Shown in pieces: positions 1-9,870 of a stretch of 64,000 nt of DNA; within the stretch, counting starts at the first letter, position 1, and each line of letters starts with the position of its first letter. The position numbers and the translations under genes are program-made. Location of the stretch: the NCBI RefSeq assembly GCF_020283565.1, contig NC_060060.1, positions 8,866,001 through 8,930,000 on the forward strand. The letters are read 5' to 3'. The notes under the pieces are model-generated. The model ran no database searches. It was not told the DNA's origin and worked only from the letters and a program-made list of their open reading frames with translations. This stretch comes from Trifolium pratense (Eukaryota > Streptophyta > Magnoliopsida > Fabales > Fabaceae).

Positions 1-1855
1 CCTTCTCAAGCCGATATACCTCCACCTGTCTTTTCTGAGTCTCTTCAATCTTTGCTTTATGCAAATGGTTAACCACTTCATCCCTCTTCTGTAGCTCCTC
101 AAGCAAGATTTGTTGATTCATTGCAGATTCTTCAACAGCCTGATCTTTTGATGCATACATCATCCTAGCTTTCCCCATCCAATGTTCCATCTGTTCCATG
201 CAACCTTCAAAGTCAAGTGGCTTAGAACTCCATGGGCTATCGCTTCTCTGCCGCTTGTTACCGCCATTTAGGGTGTGATGAGAGTTATGATTATCCAAGC
301 CACTGTCTCTCTTGTGACCGTTACCAAAAAGTGATGAGCCAGCAATCATCTGAGGATCATCCATAGCAGAGAGGAAATCTCCTACGTTATCACGAAGATC
401 AATCCCAGAACCAAAAGGCATTTGCACTGCTTCCATTGATTGAATTGGACTCCCATTTGCAGAAGGCATTCCATCCATATGATACTTCGGTGACAAATGG
501 AACCCACCTTCATGCTCATCTTCTTCAGCATCTTCATCCTCCTCTTGTTCATGATCTTCTTCGTATTCTCCCTCATTCCCTTTCACTTGGCCATAGTCCA
601 AACTCTTCATCTCACTTTTTTGACACCGTCTCAAAGAGGGCTCCCCCACACAGTTCTTTTGACCCAAAAGCCATATCTCCGGTTCTTCTTCTTTAGACTG
701 CTCAAAATCCATCATTTGTTCCCCTTCAGCTTGCTCTTTCTCCACCGGTAAAGTCTCAACATTATCTTGCCCCAAACTCAATTCAACATTGTGTTCCTCC
801 AACTCACGAACCTGACTCTCTTCAACCCCACCCATTCTAACATCACCACTCCCATCCACCTCATCCCTTAACACCACTCCCTCTTCCTCTTCCTCCTCAT
901 CTTTGGCCTCACCCTCTTCCTCCTCATCTTTTGTCACACCCTCTTCTACTTCACCCTCCACCTCATTTGCCCGTGTTTCCTCCAGCAGTTCCTTGTGTTG
1001 TGACTTAATCAAATGTTGTAAATGTGAAGCATAGTAACACTCCATCAGTTTAGGGGACTTCAATTCCTTGTCCAACATGCTCCACATCAGTCCCGCCCAA
1101 TCAACCTTCTCAAAATTTCTTTCCTTGATCAAACTAAACAGCTGCACAATATCATCCGTCATGATAAATGTATCATCATGCAAAAGCATCCAATTCGACA
1201 CCAATTCATTAAGGAAAGCAATATCCCCCATACCAACTTCATCAACATCAATGGTAGGAGCAGCAGCAACTGAATTCTTCTTCGGAAGCTTAGGAAGCTT
1301 AAGAGCACGACCAAGTTCAGCACGGTTCACCATGACCTTAACATCATTAACATAACTACACCGATTGGTAGGGTTATAGCTAGCAATAAGCTGAGCAACG
1401 ATATCGGTGCGAACAACAGAATCAAACTGAATGTGAACAAAATTCCAAAGCCCCAGACGCTCTAAAAGGCTCTTATGACTCTTAAAGTCAAGAGCTTTAG
1501 AAGGTGCAAAAGGAATAGGTTTTAGGGTTTCGATCAAAACCTGAAATTTCTCCTTGAACTTCTTTTTCTGTGCAGCGGTTCGCTTCTGAAATTTCTTCCG
1601 CTTACCTCCACGGCGAACGGTGTAGGTTGCAGGGGAAGGTAGTTCGGGCTCCGGGTCGTCGGCGATTTGGGGATGAGACGGATCGTCCATGAGAACTTGA
1701 TTAGGGTTTGTGGAATCGGGAACGTTTTGGATTTGGGAATTTTTAGGGGCTTCGTCGGATTGAGGATCGGTGAGTGGTGGTTGTTCTTCCGGGCATTGTT
1801 GGGAAGTGTTAGGGTTTAGGGTTTCGTTGGGAGTGTCTGTGATTGGATTGGTCAT
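1..1855 (-). CDS. Unknown plant protein with acidic region and C-terminal coiled coil (3' end outside window)
   Basis: One frame is open without a stop from the ATG at 1855 to the window edge, about 618 codons, so the C-terminus is missing. I do not recognise the family. The N-terminus (about residues 1-75) is Pro/Asn/Gln-rich and disordered. Around residues 80-105 there is a basic stretch (RRGGKRKKFQKR), followed by a folded-looking region to about residue 275 (for example KALDFKSHKSLLERLGLW and YNPTNRCSYVNDVKVMV). Next come runs of Glu/Asp (VEEGVTKDEEEEGEAKDEE) and a Ser/Asn-rich stretch with KRQRSDSPW. The visible end is a charged helix likely to form a coiled coil (KAKIEETQKRQVEVYRLEK). 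Basic and acidic tracts suggest a nuclear protein, which is inference. A TATA-like box lies about 85-90 bp upstream. No intron is needed within the visible part. Confidence 0.85.
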   Translation of the reverse strand, partial: MTNPITDTPNETLNPNTSQQCPEEQPPLTDPQSDEAPKNSQIQNVPDSTNPNQVLMDDPSHPQIADDPEPELPSPATYTVRRGGKRKKFQKRTAAQKKKFKEKFQVLIETLKPIPFAPSKALDFKSHKSLLERLGLWNFVHIQFDSVVRTDIVAQLIASYNPTNRCSYVNDVKVMVNRAELGRALKLPKLPKKNSVAAAPTIDVDEVGMGDIAFLNELVSNWMLLHDDTFIMTDDIVQLFSLIKERNFEKVDWAGLMWSMLDKELKSPKLMECYYASHLQHLIKSQHKELLEETRANEVEGEVEEGVTKDEEEEGEAKDEEEEEEGVVLRDEVDGSGDVRMGGVEESQVRELEEHNVELSLGQDNVETLPVEKEQAEGEQMMDFEQSKEEEPEIWLLGQKNCVGEPSLRRCQKSEMKSLDYGQVKGNEGEYEEDHEQEEDEDAEEDEHEGGFHLSPKYHMDGMPSANGSPIQSMEAVQMPFGSGIDLRDNVGDFLSAMDDPQMIAGSSLFGNGHKRDSGLDNHNSHHTLNGGNKRQRSDSPWSSKPLDFEGCMEQMEHWMGKARMMYASKDQAVEESAMNQQILLEELQKRDEVVNHLHKAKIEETQKRQVEVYRLEK

Positions 1856-1937
1856 GGCGCTCGATCTTGTAAGAGAGACGGAAAAGAGTGTTTTTCAAAA
1901 CCAAGTGGAAAAGGGAATCGGTCAATCCTTTCTCACC

Positions 1938-1947
1938 TTATATATAC
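1938..1947 (-). promoter_or_regulatory. TATA-like box upstream of the left-edge gene
   Basis: On the minus strand this reads TATATATAAG, about 85 bp before the ATG at 1855 and followed by a pyrimidine-rich leader. Position and composition fit a plant core promoter. Confidence 0.5.
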
Positions 1948-2085
1948 AAACTTTTTGACCAATCAGACACTAATTTGTCACCAATATTAAAATGTCACAT
2001 ATTTTATTTTGTGTTAGAATTAATTAAATTAATTATCAAAAAATAAATTGTGCGATCAAAATCAATATTTTTTCTTTATTCATTA

Positions 2086-2293
2086 AAAATAAACTTATCT
2101 TTTTACGTGTTTTTTATTATAAAAGATAAAAGATAAATAAATAAAAAATATATTTGTTGAAATCAAATAAAAAAAACACGTAAAAAGATAAGTTTTTTTT
2201 TTTTTTGTACCAAAAAAAAAAAATAAACTTATCTTTTTACGTGTTTTTTATTATTTCAACAAATATATTTTTTATTTATTTATCTTTTATGTT
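2086..2293. repeat. AT-rich foldback (hairpin) repeat
   Basis: A segment around 2122-2199 is the inverse complement of 2206-2290, with the arms separated by only a few bases around 2200-2206. The core AAACTTATCTTTTTACGTG occurs three times: forward near 2090, reversed near 2175 and forward near 2224. A transcript would form a long AT-rich hairpin. It is probably a MITE or foldback remnant. Confidence 0.7.
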
Positions 2294-2331
2294 TGGAGAA
2301 TATCCGACTTTGTAATAAACTTCAATCATTG

Positions 2332-2859
2332 AACTATTTGGTTATTAGATTTAGCCGGCCCTAGCTTTTTTTTCGAGAAAAAAATATCTTTTCTTTCTAA
2401 GCTCTTTTCTCTTTTGTTCATAGGAGAGATAGAGAGTGATTTTAGGTCATTTTTTCCTAGAATCACCCCCAATACACCTTTTATTTCATTCTTTTAACAC
2501 AAATAAGTGATTTTTACCCATATTAAGTTTTTTTTGTTTGTTTTTCGTGATTTCGTCTTTGAGTGCGGCGTTGTGTTTTACATCATATTGTTGTGGTGTT
2601 CGTTTGATTCATATTGAAAGATCGACTTAAGTAAATTATAGATTCAATTAATGATTTGGACATCAACGTTGCATATCCGGAGGCATAAATATTCCGGTCA
2701 CTCTAATTTTATCATATTATTTATAGTAAATATTTTGCCGTTGTATACTATTAACTCGAATTTTGTGAGTATGTTCGCAGATTCATCCCTTACGTTTGAA
2801 TGAATGAATGAATAACTTGTTTCTGTAAAAAAAAAAAAAAAAAAAAAAACTATTTGGTT
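2332..2859 (+). mobile_element. Truncated poly(A) retroposon (LINE-like) with 12-bp target duplication
   Basis: The sequence ends in an A run at 2827-2849. The 12-mer AACTATTTGGTT is present directly before it (2332-2343) and directly after the A tail (2848-2859), which marks an L1-type, target-primed insertion. The ~500-bp body has no ORF. Its 3' part (TAAATATTTTGCCGTTG) resembles the 3' part of the fragment at 13545-13960, so both may come from related LINEs. Confidence 0.75.
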
Positions 2860-3442
2860 CGTGGTTTCATGTCTGATAGCATGTGTATGAAAAATATATT
2901 TAGTTTTTATATGAATTTTAAATTTTTTGAGGAGATAAATTTTTCCTATTACGCACATGTATATCAAAACCTGCACGATTCTAATCAATTTTAATATAAA
3001 AAACCACAATTAATAATCCAGAAAAATTATTCAAATAATTTTTAATATATTTCTGATTTTAATTTTGATTAAAAAAATGTTAAATCAAATACCAAAATTC
3101 AAATCTGACAAAATGTGAACAAATACAAATACTCAGAATTGCTGAAGAACTCATTATGGTTAAAATTTACTTAATTCCATGTGAATGAATTCGATTGATG
3201 ACATGTCAGTTATGGACAACTACCTTCAATTTATGTAAGGATAGATGAGTAGTTATCGTTTAACTAGTGTCCTAAGTATACTATTCAGCATTTTTTTTAA
3301 AAAAAACAATTAGCTCTTCCACAACATTGTGGTATATAATTTTTTTAATTTAATTTATATACACATATAACATAATATTCTTACACGTACTATTCAATCA
3401 AATTACATAGATAATTGTGACAATATTTTATCAACAAACTTA
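2860..3442. other. AT-rich intergenic DNA, nothing recognised
   Basis: No coding region, RNA gene or clear repeat was seen. The stretch is AT-rich with many short A/T runs. Confidence 0.5.
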
Positions 3443-3546
3443 CTCCCTTCGTCCCGAAACTTTAGTCTTTTTAGGATTTTAGTTTTGTCCCAAAACTTTA
3501 ATCATTTTAAGGAATCAAGAAACAATTATACATTTTTCCATTTATA

Positions 3547-3728
3547 CCCTTGCTAACCAGTGCCTCCGGGACACTAGTTAAGGAACCAAAAGAAGAAATA
3601 AAATAAAAGTTGTGCATGGAAAACATCAAAATATAAACTTTTGTTGTATTGACTACACTATTTCCAAGTAAAACTTTCTAAATTTGAATCCTTAACAAGT
3701 GCCCCTGGGGCACTATTTAGCATTTGCC
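3547..3728. mobile_element. Short MITE, copy 1 (same family as 30405-30589)
   Basis: The ends carry a palindrome-bearing terminal sequence: TTGCTAACCAGTGCCTCCGG at the left and the inverse-related GGGGCACTATTTAGCATTTG at the right. Length and both ends match the copy at 30405-30589. No target duplication is visible here, so this is the older or rearranged copy. Confidence 0.7.
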
Positions 3729-3891
3729 TTAAACTAAATTTAAGTGCTTGTTGATAAAAACTGACACAGTGTAAAGATCATTGGGCATGCAGATCGCTGC
3801 CGTGTAGCTCTTGCAAAACCAAGTTAGCTACTTTCAGCATAATTAGTGCAAGCAGCAAATGTAATCAACAAAATGTCAATAAAAATAATTA

Positions 3892-4727
3892 GGTTTTAAT
3901 GCACTTTTGATCCCCCTATTTTGAAAAACTTAAACTTTTGATCCCCTTATTTTAAAAACCAACTTTTTGATCCCCATTTTAGTTTTCTCTGAATTTTGGT
4001 CCTTCATCTCAATTTGGTCAAAATTTCGCTTGCGTGTCATTCTCATTGATGATGTGGCAGTGTCCATATTTACATATCATATTTCATGTCATTATTATTA
4101 TTTTTTAAAATCAAATATTATGTTTTAAAAATATTAAAATAATAAAAAATAATCAATTAAATAGTTAAAAATAGTAAATTATCCAAATATATAATTAAAA
4201 ATTACTAAATAACCCAAATATTTAATTAAAAATTAATAAATTACTCAAATATATAATTAAAAATAGTAAATTACTCGAAAATATAATTAAAAATTAATAA
4301 ATTACCCAAAAAAAATTTGAACAAGTAAATTACCCAAATATATAATTAAAAATTACTATATTACCCAAATATTTAATTAAAAATTAATAAATTACACATA
4401 TATATAATTAGAAATCAGTAATAATGTTATATAATTAGTTATATAATGTTTTAATACTTTTAATAATTACTGGTTTTTTATTAACTATTTTTTATTATTT
4501 TAATATTTGATTTTAAAAAATAATAATGACATGGAATATGATATGTCAATATGGACACTGCCACATCATCAATGAGCATGACACATAAGCAAAACTTTGA
4601 CCAAATTGAGATGGGGGACCAAAATTCAGAAAAAACTAAAATAGGGGATCAAAAAGTTGGCTTTTAAAATAGGGGGATCAAAAGTCCAAGTTTTTCAAAA
4701 TAGGGGGATAAAAAATGCATTAAAGAC
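3892..4727. mobile_element. Non-autonomous element with ~200-bp terminal inverted repeats
   Basis: The left arm starts TTTTAATGCACTTTTGATCC, and the right arm is its inverse, ending GGGGATAAAAAATGCATTAA. The arms pair over roughly 200 bp, including the shared segments GATGTGGCAGTGTCCATAT and AATTTTGGTCC. Long TIRs without coding capacity suggest a Mutator-like foldback element. No clean 9-bp target duplication was found. Confidence 0.75.
4140..4420. repeat. AT-rich tandem repeat inside the long-TIR element
   Basis: Imperfect units of about 35-45 bp built on AATTAAAAATTAATAAATTACCCAAATAT are repeated roughly seven times in the loop between the two arms. Units vary by small indels and substitutions. 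Confidence 0.7.
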
Positions 4728-4894
4728 AAAAAATAAAAAATAAGGGGCAAATCAGCCCATAAGATTTAAAATTAACTCTTTCTTAATCTTTATGCCCAAG
4801 GCCAAAAGGATTAAAGTTTCGGGACTAAATTTTTTACACCTTGTGTACATTAACAATTGATCTCTAATTTCCTATCTCTATATTTTAAGCCTAA

Positions 4895-7853
4895 TAGGCT
4901 TAAATGCAGTTTTGGCCCCCCAAGTTTCACAATTGCTTGATTTTGGCCCCCCACATCTCAATTGATTGATTTTAACCCTCTAAGTTTTACAATTGCTTGA
5001 TTTTAGCCCTCAAAGTTTCAATTGCTCGATTTTGACCCCCAAAGTTTACCACATTTTGCATTTGCTAGCTTCCAGTTTGTAACACCCGAACCCATTATTT
5101 ATATATTTCTACCTTTAGTAAAAAAAAAATCAAAATACACAACGGAAAGTAATGTTTGATATTATAAGAGTTGTGGTTCGAGTATTACATTCTTCAATCA
5201 AAATAATACTAATGTAATTAATTAGTAAAAACAGTGTTTATACAAAATAATCCTCTTTATCAAAATGTATAGTTTTACAAATAAATATCGAAAGTCATAA
5301 AGACTCTATAGTCTAAATACAACCCTTTCCCGTGTCACAATCAGAGCAGAGCTTCACCGACGACTCGACATCGAATACCACAAAACCTGTAAATCTGGAC
5401 CCCCAACGGTCCAGCACATAACACATAAAAGAGAGTTAGACAACATACTCAAAATATACAAGTGTAAGTAAATGGTACTTAAACACTTCTTCATAAAAAC
5501 ATGCATAATCATACATTATACATATACATCACCATCATTCATGCATATTCATATATCATGCATATTCTTCATTTATCACGTCTAATTAGGAGTTACAACC
5601 TAATTGTTCTCACACTTCACTTATAAGCATACATCATTAATCTCATTCAATTATAAGCTACGAAAGGTTATAACCAAATATCAATCATAATTCACAAGAT
5701 ATTGAAGTCAATTACATTTAAAAATCATTGGACAATCAACACATACATCAAGTCTAACACACATAGACAATTATTACAAACTCCAAACATATGTGTCACA
5801 TATCAAATATCAAATAATGTACACATATCCTAATGCAATCTAATGCCACAATCTTCATGCTATGTCCCCTAGACATATCTAATGCATGTGGTACCATCGT
5901 CTTTATTAGAGTATCTCACCTCTAATATTCGTCTTTATCGGATAAATATAATCCGATATCCGTCTTTATTGGAATATCCAATATACATCAACAATTCATG
6001 AATGCATGTATGTAATTCATAAATTCACACTCACACAATTAGCAATTTGCTCGTCATTTATAATGTGAAACACTATCCGACATTTCGTCTTTATTAAGAT
6101 AACACTATACCTTAATATACGTCTTTATCGAATAACATAATTTGATATACTTCTTTATTAGAATAACATACTCTAATATTCCTCTTTATTAAGTTGATTA
6201 ACACCTTAATATACTTCTTTCATATTTAAACAAACATCATCAACAATCATCAACAACAATTATATTACACAAATATAATCAACAATTCATCACAATACAA
6301 TTAATCATGGTTATAGACACCTATTGTATGTTAGAATACCCTAATCACATGTTACAAGTGCCAAAATGCACTTAAAACAATTATCAAAAAGTTGTTGTCA
6401 CAGTGTTGTTCGCTGAGCGAAGGCTTAGCGAGCCGTAGCGAACCTGCCATGTTCGCTGAGCGAAGGCCTAGCGAGCCGTAGCGAACCACACCAGTGGAAC
6501 TCATGCTCGTGGCGAGCTGTAGCGAGCCGTAGCGAAGGCCTCATGTCAGGAATGCTCAAAACATGCGATTTTCACTTCAAATCACCCAAAAATCCCATTT
6601 TTCATGTTATAAACCCCAAATGAGTTTGTATTCAAGTGCAACAAACATATCTAAACACAAAAGGACGGTTCATTTCACCGATCTACTATTTTTACTATGA
6701 AAAAGTAAAGATTTAACACTTTTACTCAAAACTCTCAAGAACACAAAGTTCTTGAGTTTAATCATTCATAAACTTCGTTTTTAACCATTAAATTCGTTCA
6801 TACATCATGATAAGAGCATATTAAACATGTTATGAACCTTAGAATCGATTTCCATTAAGAAAATCCATTCACAACTAAAACGAAAATGGGGTGGAGGAAG
6901 TTCGGGTGAGGAGAAATCGACATTCTCCCCTTCCTCGAGTCACCCACGAATATGAAATCTACTCTCTTACCTTAAATCGACGAACTCACGAAGATTGCTC
7001 CTCGAATCTCTCCTTCGAGCTCTTGCCCTAGCTCCTCTTGCTCTCCCTTCTCTCTAACTCTCCACAAAAACAAGAAAGAATGAGACATTCTCTCTCTAAT
7101 GGGCTTCATATAGCGCCCCCCACCTTAAGTCCAAGGCCCATTGGGCCTCAAGCCCAATAGCTTGGCCCAACTCGCGTTAACTCTCACTAACTCGCGTGTT
7201 AACTAAAACCATCAATAAATAACTTAAAGTTACTATCTTACTTAAAAACCACGTCACCAAATAATTAAACACTTACATAGTGAATAATAAATTTGGGTCG
7301 TTACACAGTTGACTTTTTTACTAAAAATTGCTTATGTGACATTTTAAAAAAAATTAAAAATATGTTTTAATTAAAAAAAATAAAAAAATAATAATATTTG
7401 CTTTTATAAAAATGTATTAAAAATTGTTTTTTTTATTAAAAGCTTTAATAATTATTTTCTATTTAAAAAAAAAGTTTACAAAGGTTTTAAAAAAATAGTT
7501 CATAAAATGTTTTTTTTTTACTTTTTTATATAACAAAATTATTTTACAAACTACATATAATAAGAAAAATATTTTATAATTTAGTTTTAAAAAACATTTG
7601 TAATATATTTATTTATTTTTAAATACTTATTTAATTTTAAAATGCTACATAACCAATTTTTAATCAAAATATTCAACGGGGGCTAGCAAATGCAAAAGGG
7701 GTAAATTTGGGAGGCCAAAATCGAGCAATTAAAATTGGAGGGCTAAAATCAAGCAATTGTAAAACTTAAGGGGTTAAAATCAAGCAATTGAAACGTGAGG
7801 GCCAAAATCAAGCAATTGTGAAACTTGGAAGGCCAAAACTGCATTTAAGCCTA
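4895..7853. mobile_element. Long-TIR element (~180-bp arms) interrupted by a solo LTR
   Basis: The left arm, from TAGGCTTAAATGCAGTTTTG to about 5070, is the inverse of 7675-7853, which ends CCAAAACTGCATTTAAGCCT. Each arm contains several GATTTTGGCCCCC-like repeats alternating with CAATTGCTTGATTTT. Without the nested LTR the element would be about 0.7 kb with an AT-rich core. The arm architecture resembles the element at 3892-4727, so both could be Mutator-like families, which is inference. Confidence 0.75.
5073..7310 (-). mobile_element. Solo LTR, 2228 bp, with 5-bp target duplication CAGTT
   Basis: On the minus strand the unit runs 7305 to 5078, starting TGTAACGACCC and ending GGGTGTTACA, so it has the TG...CA ends of an LTR. 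It is flanked on both sides by CAGTT (5073-5077 and 7306-7310). No gag, pol, primer-binding site or second LTR is present, so recombination between LTRs probably removed the interior. Near the minus-strand start a TATA-like GCTATATGAAGCCC is followed by a pyrimidine-rich leader and a splice-donor-like AAGGTAAGAG. Internal short repeats include TTCGCTGAGCGAAGG (6410-6540) and CGTCTTTAT-rich repeats (5900-6230). Confidence 0.8.
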
Positions 7854-7854
7854 A

Positions 7855-8314
7855 TACTCCCTCCGGTCCTTATTATAAGGAACAGTTTGGATTTTTTTTT
7901 TGGTCCTTTATATAAGAAACACTCCTTAAATCTATGCTTTATTAAATAAGTAATTCCTTTTATACCCTTATTGAATTGAATTGTATACTCCAATATAACC
8001 TATTCCAATGCTTAACATTAATTACACACACATTTCCTGTACAAAAAAAATGGAGGCAAATTTTAGTAAACAAAGAGTCACCTAAATGATAATGTAACAT
8101 TGGAATTAATTAGCTTTGTGTATAAGAGGAGTTACATTGGAATTAAGAATAGTGGTTTAGTATATTGATAATTACAAGAGACAACAATCAATTAAGACCA
8201 AGGTTATTTTTGGAATTAAATATAACATTTTAGAATTTTTAATAAAAAAAATAGGTCTCCTTGATCTGTGTGTTTTTGTCAAACTGTTCCTTATAATAAG
8301 GACCGGAGGGAGTA
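7855..8314. mobile_element. Stowaway-like MITE with TA target duplication
   Basis: The 456-bp unit (7857-8312) starts CTCCCTCCGGTCCTTATTAT and ends with the inverse ATAATAAGGACCGGAGGGAG. TA flanks both ends (7855-7856 and 8313-8314). This is the terminal signature of Tc1/mariner-type MITEs. It abuts the end of the long-TIR element at 7853. Confidence 0.85.
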
Positions 8315-9048
8315 TGTAATATGTATATATATGTACAAACTACAAAGGGTAGGTGTTAAACGGTAAACATCTAACTGCAAGAGGGATTCATAAGACAAAT
8401 CATCAAATATGCGTTTGTGGGGCTAAAAATAAAAACAACCAAAAGATCTTTCATCTCTTCTCTAACCATACTCTACCATACTTTTGCAGAAGCCTCCACG
8501 TACAATCTTTAATAATAATCCATAAGCCAAGGTAACTTTTTCCCCTACACCCATGTGATTGATTGATAGATATTAAATCATAGTTCAATGTATTTTTTTG
8601 GTAGCTTTTGTTTTTACCCTCCTAACTTATTACTATAGCCTATAATAGTACAATTAATGAATTTGTTACATTTGAAATTAATTCTTCACGTAGAACTAGA
8701 AGATATCACAAATCTACACCAACTGTAGAAGAATAAGAGAAAAGTCACATGAAGAAGCATTGAGTAGTACTAATTATGTTTTGTTTTTATGTATATGTAT
8801 TCATGTGTTTTTGTGAGTGTTGGTGTTATTGGATAAAAGGAATCTGAAAGATTGCAATGGCAGGTGTTGGCTTTTTGGGACCAGCAGTAGCAGTTGTATA
8901 GAATTGTCACTGTTCAATAGTCTGCATATCAATGGAAGAAGCCAAAGACAAGAACCAAAGAAAATTGTGTGTTTTCCTAATGAAAATCTATAAGAAAACA
9001 AACCCTTAGAAAGAAAAAAATTTAACCATAGAATTATTAATTAATACC
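8315..9048. other. Intergenic DNA with no supported gene
   Basis: Short open stretches exist, but none has a start, family resemblance or codon bias that supports a gene. Around 8484-8531 an exon-like piece is bounded by TTTTGCAG and GGTAAC, which could belong to a non-coding transcript or be chance. Confidence 0.4.
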
Positions 9049-9402
9049 GTTAAGAGTCCTATATCGGTTGAGAGATGGTCTGACTAAGTGTTTATATACT
9101 AGAGACAATCCTCACCTTACAAGCCGATTTTGTAAGGATGAGTTGGGTCTAATACTCATTTCTAAGATGGTATCAGAATCTCTCCACGATCCGTTGGGCC
9201 ACCTGTTATCATGTTTCCGTTATCGGGCCACCTACCGTTTATATCCACGCACCAAGCCCAATAGTGCTGGGCTGAGGGGGTGTGTTAAGAGTCTCACATC
9301 GGTTGAGAGATTGTCTGACTAAGTGTTTATATACTAGAGGCAATCCTCACCTTACAAGCCAATTTTGTAAGGATGAGTTAGGTCCAATACTCATTTCTAA
9401 GA
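9049..9402 (+). mobile_element. TRIM (miniature LTR retrotransposon), 354 bp
   Basis: Two direct repeats of 119 bp (9049-9167 and 9284-9402) both start GTTAAGAGTC and end CTCATTTCTAAGA. Directly after the first is TGGTATCAGAATC (9168-9180), an initiator-tRNA-Met-type primer-binding site with one change. Directly before the second is a purine tract (GCTGAGGGGGTG). The ~116-bp interior has no coding capacity. Target duplications are not preserved. Confidence 0.85.
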
Positions 9403-9740
9403 ATGCTACTAAAAAGCATAGGTATAATTTCTTTATATCCATTTACAATTCAACATATAGACTTTATTATCCAATAAATAATAAATATAAACATATACAA
9501 TTTAAATTTAACTAAACAATTTAATCCGCGTGACATATATTATTATAATTAACAGCAATGCTATAGAGCACGACTAGTTTGTTCGTCTAAATGCACGAGC
9601 GCGGCACTTGAGTTTTCTCATTTACAAGCCTCCTTACTTAATTAAGGCCCTCCATGCCTCTTTTGAATTAATTATAATAAAATAAAATAAAACTAAATAA
9701 TTCATAAGGTTAAATTATATTTTTGTACTTTGTTGTTTAT

Positions 9741-9870
9741 CCCTTGAGCTTAGCTCGGTTGGTAAGAACATCACACTTTATATGTAGAGTCGAGATTCAA
9801 ATCCGGACATTCTAGTTATTCACCTTTAAGCTAGATTTTTTAGCCACTAGGCTACTTTATAAAAAAAAAA
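9741..9870 (+). mobile_element. tRNA-derived SINE
   Basis: It begins CCCTTGAGCTTAGCTCGGTT, containing an A-box-like TTAGCTCGGTTGG, and continues to a B-box-like GAGATTCAAATCC about 50 bp later. It ends TAGCCACTAGGCTACTT followed by an A run at 9860-9870. This is the layout of legume SINEs related to the copy at 13979-14139. No clear target duplication was found. Confidence 0.75.

Larger units (their letters stand above)
3443..4828. mobile_element. Degenerate mariner/Stowaway-like element holding two later insertions
   Basis: The left end reads TACTCCCTTCGTCCCGAAAC. The inverse of its inner part (GGATTAAAGTTTCGGGAC) occurs near 4811-4828. The CTCCCTYCGTCCC signature is typical of plant Tc1/mariner-type MITE ends. 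The outermost ~10 bp of the right end are missing, so the call is tentative. The interior is split by the elements at 3547-3728 and 3892-4727. Confidence 0.4.
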
